This document shows positions 6,278-8,094 of a stretch of 8,094 bases of DNA, one piece after another (within the stretch, counting starts at the first letter, position 1; every line of letters starts with the position of its first letter). Origin of the DNA: Syntrophaceae bacterium (lineage in GTDB: Bacteria; Desulfobacterota; Syntrophia; Syntrophales; Fen-1087); NCBI GenBank assembly GCA_003161855.1, contig PMNM01000113.1, forward strand, positions 11,215-19,308, read 5' to 3'. Under the pieces are notes generated by a model that had not been told where the DNA came from, searched no databases, and worked only from the letters and a program-made list of their open reading frames with translations. Position numbers and translations under genes: made by a program.

Positions 6278-7624
6278 ATGGACCGGATCCTGAGCGAGTT
6301 CATCGTTTCGCTCCGCCATGCCGGCGTCCGCATTTCCGTTTCGGAGACCCTGGACGCCCTGCACTCCGTCTGGCTGGTCGGTTATGAGGACCGGGAATCC
6401 CTCCGGGACGCCCTGATGGCCGCACTGCCCAAATCAGCGCCGGAAAAGGAGATTTTCAACCGGTGCTTCGATCACTTTTTCTCCTTTGATTACTTCACCG
6501 ACGCCGAATCGCCCCCGAACCCGCAACAAAGGCCCGTCTCGCCGGCGGCAGACGATCCCCTGAGCCGGATGCTGTTGAACGGCGATCAGTCTGCTCTCGT
6601 CATGGCCATGCGGGAGGCGGCCCGTGCCGCCAACCTCACGGACATTCAATTCTTCACGCAGCGGAGCCTGTATGCCCTGCGGATTCTGGACCGGATGGGG
6701 CTGCCGGCGATGGATGGGCAGATGCAGTCTATGCAGGCCACCGGATCGCCCGGTGCAGCGCAGCAAGCGGCCGCGCTGGAAAAGGCGAGAACCATGCTGG
6801 TGGATAACGTCAGGCGGTACGTGGAGCAGCAATTGGCCCTCAACACGCCCACGGCAACGGAGAACATCCTCACATCCTATCTGCGCCATGCCAAACTGTC
6901 CATGCTGGAACAGCAGCATTTTCAGGACATGCATGTCATCATCCAGCGAATGGTCAAGCGATTGAACGACCTTCATTCGCGGCGCAGAAAGACGGCGAAG
7001 CGGGGACAACTGGACTTCAAGAAAACCCTGCGGCAGAACATCACCTATCAGGGCTTCCTCTTCGATCCGAAATGGAAGAAGCGCAAGGTTGAACGGCCCG
7101 ATCTTGTGGTCATCTGCGACGTCAGCCGGTCGGTCATGCGGACGGTCCGGTTTCTGCTGCTGTTTCTCTATGGTTTGAACAAGGCCATCGTCCGGATCAG
7201 GACCTTTATCTTCTGCTCCAATCTGATTGAAATCACCACGATTTTCGATGAATACCCCGTTGAGGTGGCCGTCGAGAAGATCCGTCTCGGGGCGGACCTG
7301 CCGATTCTCATGGGCCGGACCGATTATGACCAATCCTTCCGGGATTTCAAGACAAACCACCTGGGCAGCGTCACACGAAAGACCACCGTGCTCATTCTGG
7401 GCGATGCGCGGAACAATTACGCCGAGGCGCAGACGGGCATCCTCAAGTCGATGTATGAACGCAGCAAACGCCTGATCTGGCTCAACCCGGAGACGCCGTC
7501 CTTCTGGGGGACGGGGGATTCGGAAATGAAGAAATACGCTCCTTTTTGCAGCACGATCAAGGAATGCAACACCCTGCATCACCTGGAGGGGGTCGTCACG
7601 TCCCTTGTTCACCGCCATCATTGA
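6278..7624 (+). CDS. VWA domain protein, CoxE-like
   Basis: This 448-residue protein is the CoxE-type partner of MoxR ATPases. The N-terminal helical region (1-75) with VRISVSETLDALHSV is typical. It is followed by a variable Pro/Gln-rich linker (about 76-92) and a helical middle part with a basic stretch at 235-242. The von Willebrand A domain spans about 273-445. Its MIDAS metal site is complete: DVSRS at 281-285 (D-x-S-x-S), the Thr in GRTDYDQSF at 346-354, and the Asp in LILGDARNN at 372-380. The C-terminal LIWLNPE at 399-405 and the closing cysteine pair C424/C430 are seen in CoxE-like proteins. No signal peptide or membrane segment is apparent, so it acts in the cytoplasm. GGAG at 6267-6270 lies 7 nt before the ATG. 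Its client is unknown; no CO dehydrogenase, RuBisCO or nitric oxide reductase gene is in the window, and the nearest enzyme is the upstream dehydrogenase homologue. Confidence 0.9.
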   Translation: MDRILSEFIVSLRHAGVRISVSETLDALHSVWLVGYEDRESLRDALMAALPKSAPEKEIFNRCFDHFFSFDYFTDAESPPNPQQRPVSPAADDPLSRMLLNGDQSALVMAMREAARAANLTDIQFFTQRSLYALRILDRMGLPAMDGQMQSMQATGSPGAAQQAAALEKARTMLVDNVRRYVEQQLALNTPTATENILTSYLRHAKLSMLEQQHFQDMHVIIQRMVKRLNDLHSRRRKTAKRGQLDFKKTLRQNITYQGFLFDPKWKKRKVERPDLVVICDVSRSVMRTVRFLLLFLYGLNKAIVRIRTFIFCSNLIEITTIFDEYPVEVAVEKIRLGADLPILMGRTDYDQSFRDFKTNHLGSVTRKTTVLILGDARNNYAEAQTGILKSMYERSKRLIWLNPETPSFWGTGDSEMKKYAPFCSTIKECNTLHHLEGVVTSLVHRHH

Positions 7625-7631
7625 TCGCCTT

Positions 7632-7667
7632 TGAAAAATGGATTCGCCGCTCGCGAACCATTTTTCA
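7632..7667. terminator. Strong hairpin terminator, bidirectional type
   Basis: Eight nucleotides after the coxE-like stop lies an inverted repeat: TGAAAAATGG (7632-7641) pairs perfectly with CCATTTTTCA (7658-7667). Inside it TTCGC (7643-7647) pairs with GCGAA (7653-7657) around a 5-nt loop, with one bulged A at 7642. The A-run before the GC-containing core and the T-run after it give the form of a rho-independent terminator readable from both strands. It probably ends the marR-ACAD-moxR-coxE transcript. Confidence 0.78.
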
Positions 7668-7698
7668 TGATGAAGCAAACCCAAAAGGAGGAATAGGG

Positions 7699-7896
7699 AT
7701 GAGCAATATGATTCATGGCGGTGATTCTTTACAGCAGCATCCACAGCGTCAAAGCTGCCAGACCTGTCTTTATCGGGATCACAATGACGCCAATAGCCGG
7801 GATAACTGTTCCCGCTTTGCCCGGTTTGTCGATCATCTGATCCATGAGACCTCCAAGGACTGTGATTACTGGTCGCCTGACCCCTCTCATCTATAA
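7699..7896 (+). CDS. Small four-cysteine protein of unknown function
   Basis: This 65-residue ORF is too short to be recognised by a catalytic domain but has a near-ideal ribosome-binding site, AAGGAGG at 7685-7691, 7 nt before the ATG. It contains four cysteines in the pattern C20-x2-C23-x13-C37-x17-C55, ending in CDYW, with several histidines between (H28, H46, H49). This spacing could hold a zinc ion or an iron-sulphur cluster, or act in redox sensing. There is no signal peptide or membrane segment. It lies between the terminator and the groES promoter with no clear promoter of its own, so it may be expressed by readthrough. I do not recognise a named family; similar short CxxC...C...CxYW proteins are generally annotated as hypothetical. 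Confidence 0.72.
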   Translation: MSNMIHGGDSLQQHPQRQSCQTCLYRDHNDANSRDNCSRFARFVDHLIHETSKDCDYWSPDPSHL

Positions 7897-7927
7897 CCTT
7901 CCGCCCGAAAAAAATCGTATACAAAAC

Positions 7928-7955
7928 TTGACACGGGGGAATTCATGTTTATTTT
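7928..7955 (+). promoter_or_regulatory. Sigma70-type promoter of groES
   Basis: A perfect TTGACA (7928-7933) is followed after 16 nt by TATTTT (7950-7955), four of six matches to the -10 consensus. Transcription would begin near 7962, giving an untranslated leader of about 70 nt that contains the inverted repeat at 7980-8010. I see no sigma32-type -10 (CCCCAT-like) at a suitable distance. Confidence 0.6.
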
Positions 7956-7979
7956 ATGTCGGTGTTAATCAGAGGCGTC

Positions 7980-8010
7980 TTATATTGTCTTAAAAAAACT
8001 AACAATATAA
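7980..8010. promoter_or_regulatory. 9-bp perfect inverted repeat upstream of groES
   Basis: TTATATTGT (7980-7988) and ACAATATAA (8002-8010) are exact reverse complements separated by 13 nt. The arm length equals that of the CIRCE operator of HrcA (TTAGCACTC-N9-GAGTGCTAA), but sequence and spacer differ, so it is not CIRCE. It lies in the presumed leader just before the Shine-Dalgarno site. It could be a repressor operator or an AT-rich mRNA hairpin whose melting affects translation. Confidence 0.5.
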
Positions 8011-8032
8011 TCGTGAAAGGAGAGTTTAAAGC

Positions 8033-8094
8033 ATGAAAATCAGACCGTTACAGGACAGAGTTATTGTTAAGCGTGTAGAAGAAGAGGCAAAGAC
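8033..8094 (+). CDS. groES: Co-chaperonin GroES (3' truncated by window end)
   Basis: Only the first 20 residues are present, reading MKIRPLQDRVIVKRVEEEAK, which is the highly conserved N-terminal strand of GroES. The protein forms the heptameric lid of the GroEL folding chamber in the cytoplasm, and groEL is expected just downstream of the window. AAAGGAG at 8016-8022 is a strong ribosome-binding site 10 nt before the ATG. Its own promoter and a palindromic element precede it, consistent with stress-regulated expression separate from the upstream genes. Confidence 0.95.
   Translation, partial: MKIRPLQDRVIVKRVEEEAK

Noticed and set aside
6434..7924. A 496-codon open frame on the minus strand, longer than the coxE-like gene it covers
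   Set aside because: It is antisense to a clearly recognisable VWA/CoxE protein and its translation shows no family motif and shadow-like composition (rich in His, Arg, Gly, Asp). GC-rich codons often leave such antisense frames open.
8006..8011. Perfect TATAAT just before groES as the main -10 box
   Set aside because: The best -35 match (TTGTCT at 7985) is only 15 nt away, and transcription would start near 8018, inside the ribosome-binding site. The TTGACA/TATTTT pair upstream is more plausible.
7897..8032. CIRCE operator for HrcA upstream of groES
   Set aside because: The TTAGCACTC / GAGTGCTAA sequence is absent; the repeat found there is a different sequence with a longer spacer.

Overview
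The window looks like chromosomal core DNA of a Gram-negative anaerobe. It is moderately GC-rich, has compact same-strand operons, and shows clear Shine-Dalgarno sites. The gene mix is a MenG/UbiE-type quinone methyltransferase, a DUF47/Pit phosphate module, a MarR regulator with an acyl-CoA dehydrogenase-like protein, a MoxR/CoxE pair and a GroES of common bacterial type. This fits the former Deltaproteobacteria, perhaps a Syntrophus-like lineage. That placement is an inference from gene content, not a measurement. I see no mobile element, tRNA, rRNA or CRISPR. Every convincing gene is on the + strand.

Layout. (1) Bases 1-336 are the 3' end of a gene ending in a TPR-like fragment and a very lysine-rich tail, followed 9 nt later by menG/ubiE (346-1122). 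(2) A 169-nt AT-rich gap precedes a phosphate module: a DUF47/PhoU-like regulator (1292-1912) overlapping a Pit phosphate permease (1905-2903), then a UPF0173-type metallo-beta-lactamase-fold hydrolase (2928-3542). (3) A promoter region at about 3601-3640, rich in small repeats, leads into a tight four-gene unit. The unit is a MarR regulator (3662-4186), a divergent acyl-CoA dehydrogenase homologue (4189-5319), a MoxR-family AAA+ ATPase (5325-6275) and a CoxE-type VWA protein (6278-7624). Gaps are 2, 5 and 2 nt, and a strong bidirectional-type hairpin terminator (7632-7667) closes it. (4) A 65-residue four-cysteine protein of unknown function (7699-7896) stands alone. (5) A sigma70-type promoter and a perfect 9-bp inverted repeat precede the start of groES (8033, running off the window).

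The most interesting part is region 3. MoxR AAA+ ATPases paired with VWA/CoxE proteins act elsewhere as remodelling or metal-insertion machines for one client enzyme (CoxD/CoxE, CbbQ/CbbO, NorQ/NorD). Here the pair sits immediately behind an acyl-CoA dehydrogenase-like protein that has lost several family active-site and cofactor signatures, under a MarR regulator. This suggests a dedicated, ligand-controlled chaperone module around an atypical acyl-CoA-binding flavoprotein or pseudo-enzyme. The combination is visible in the sequence; its function is inference.
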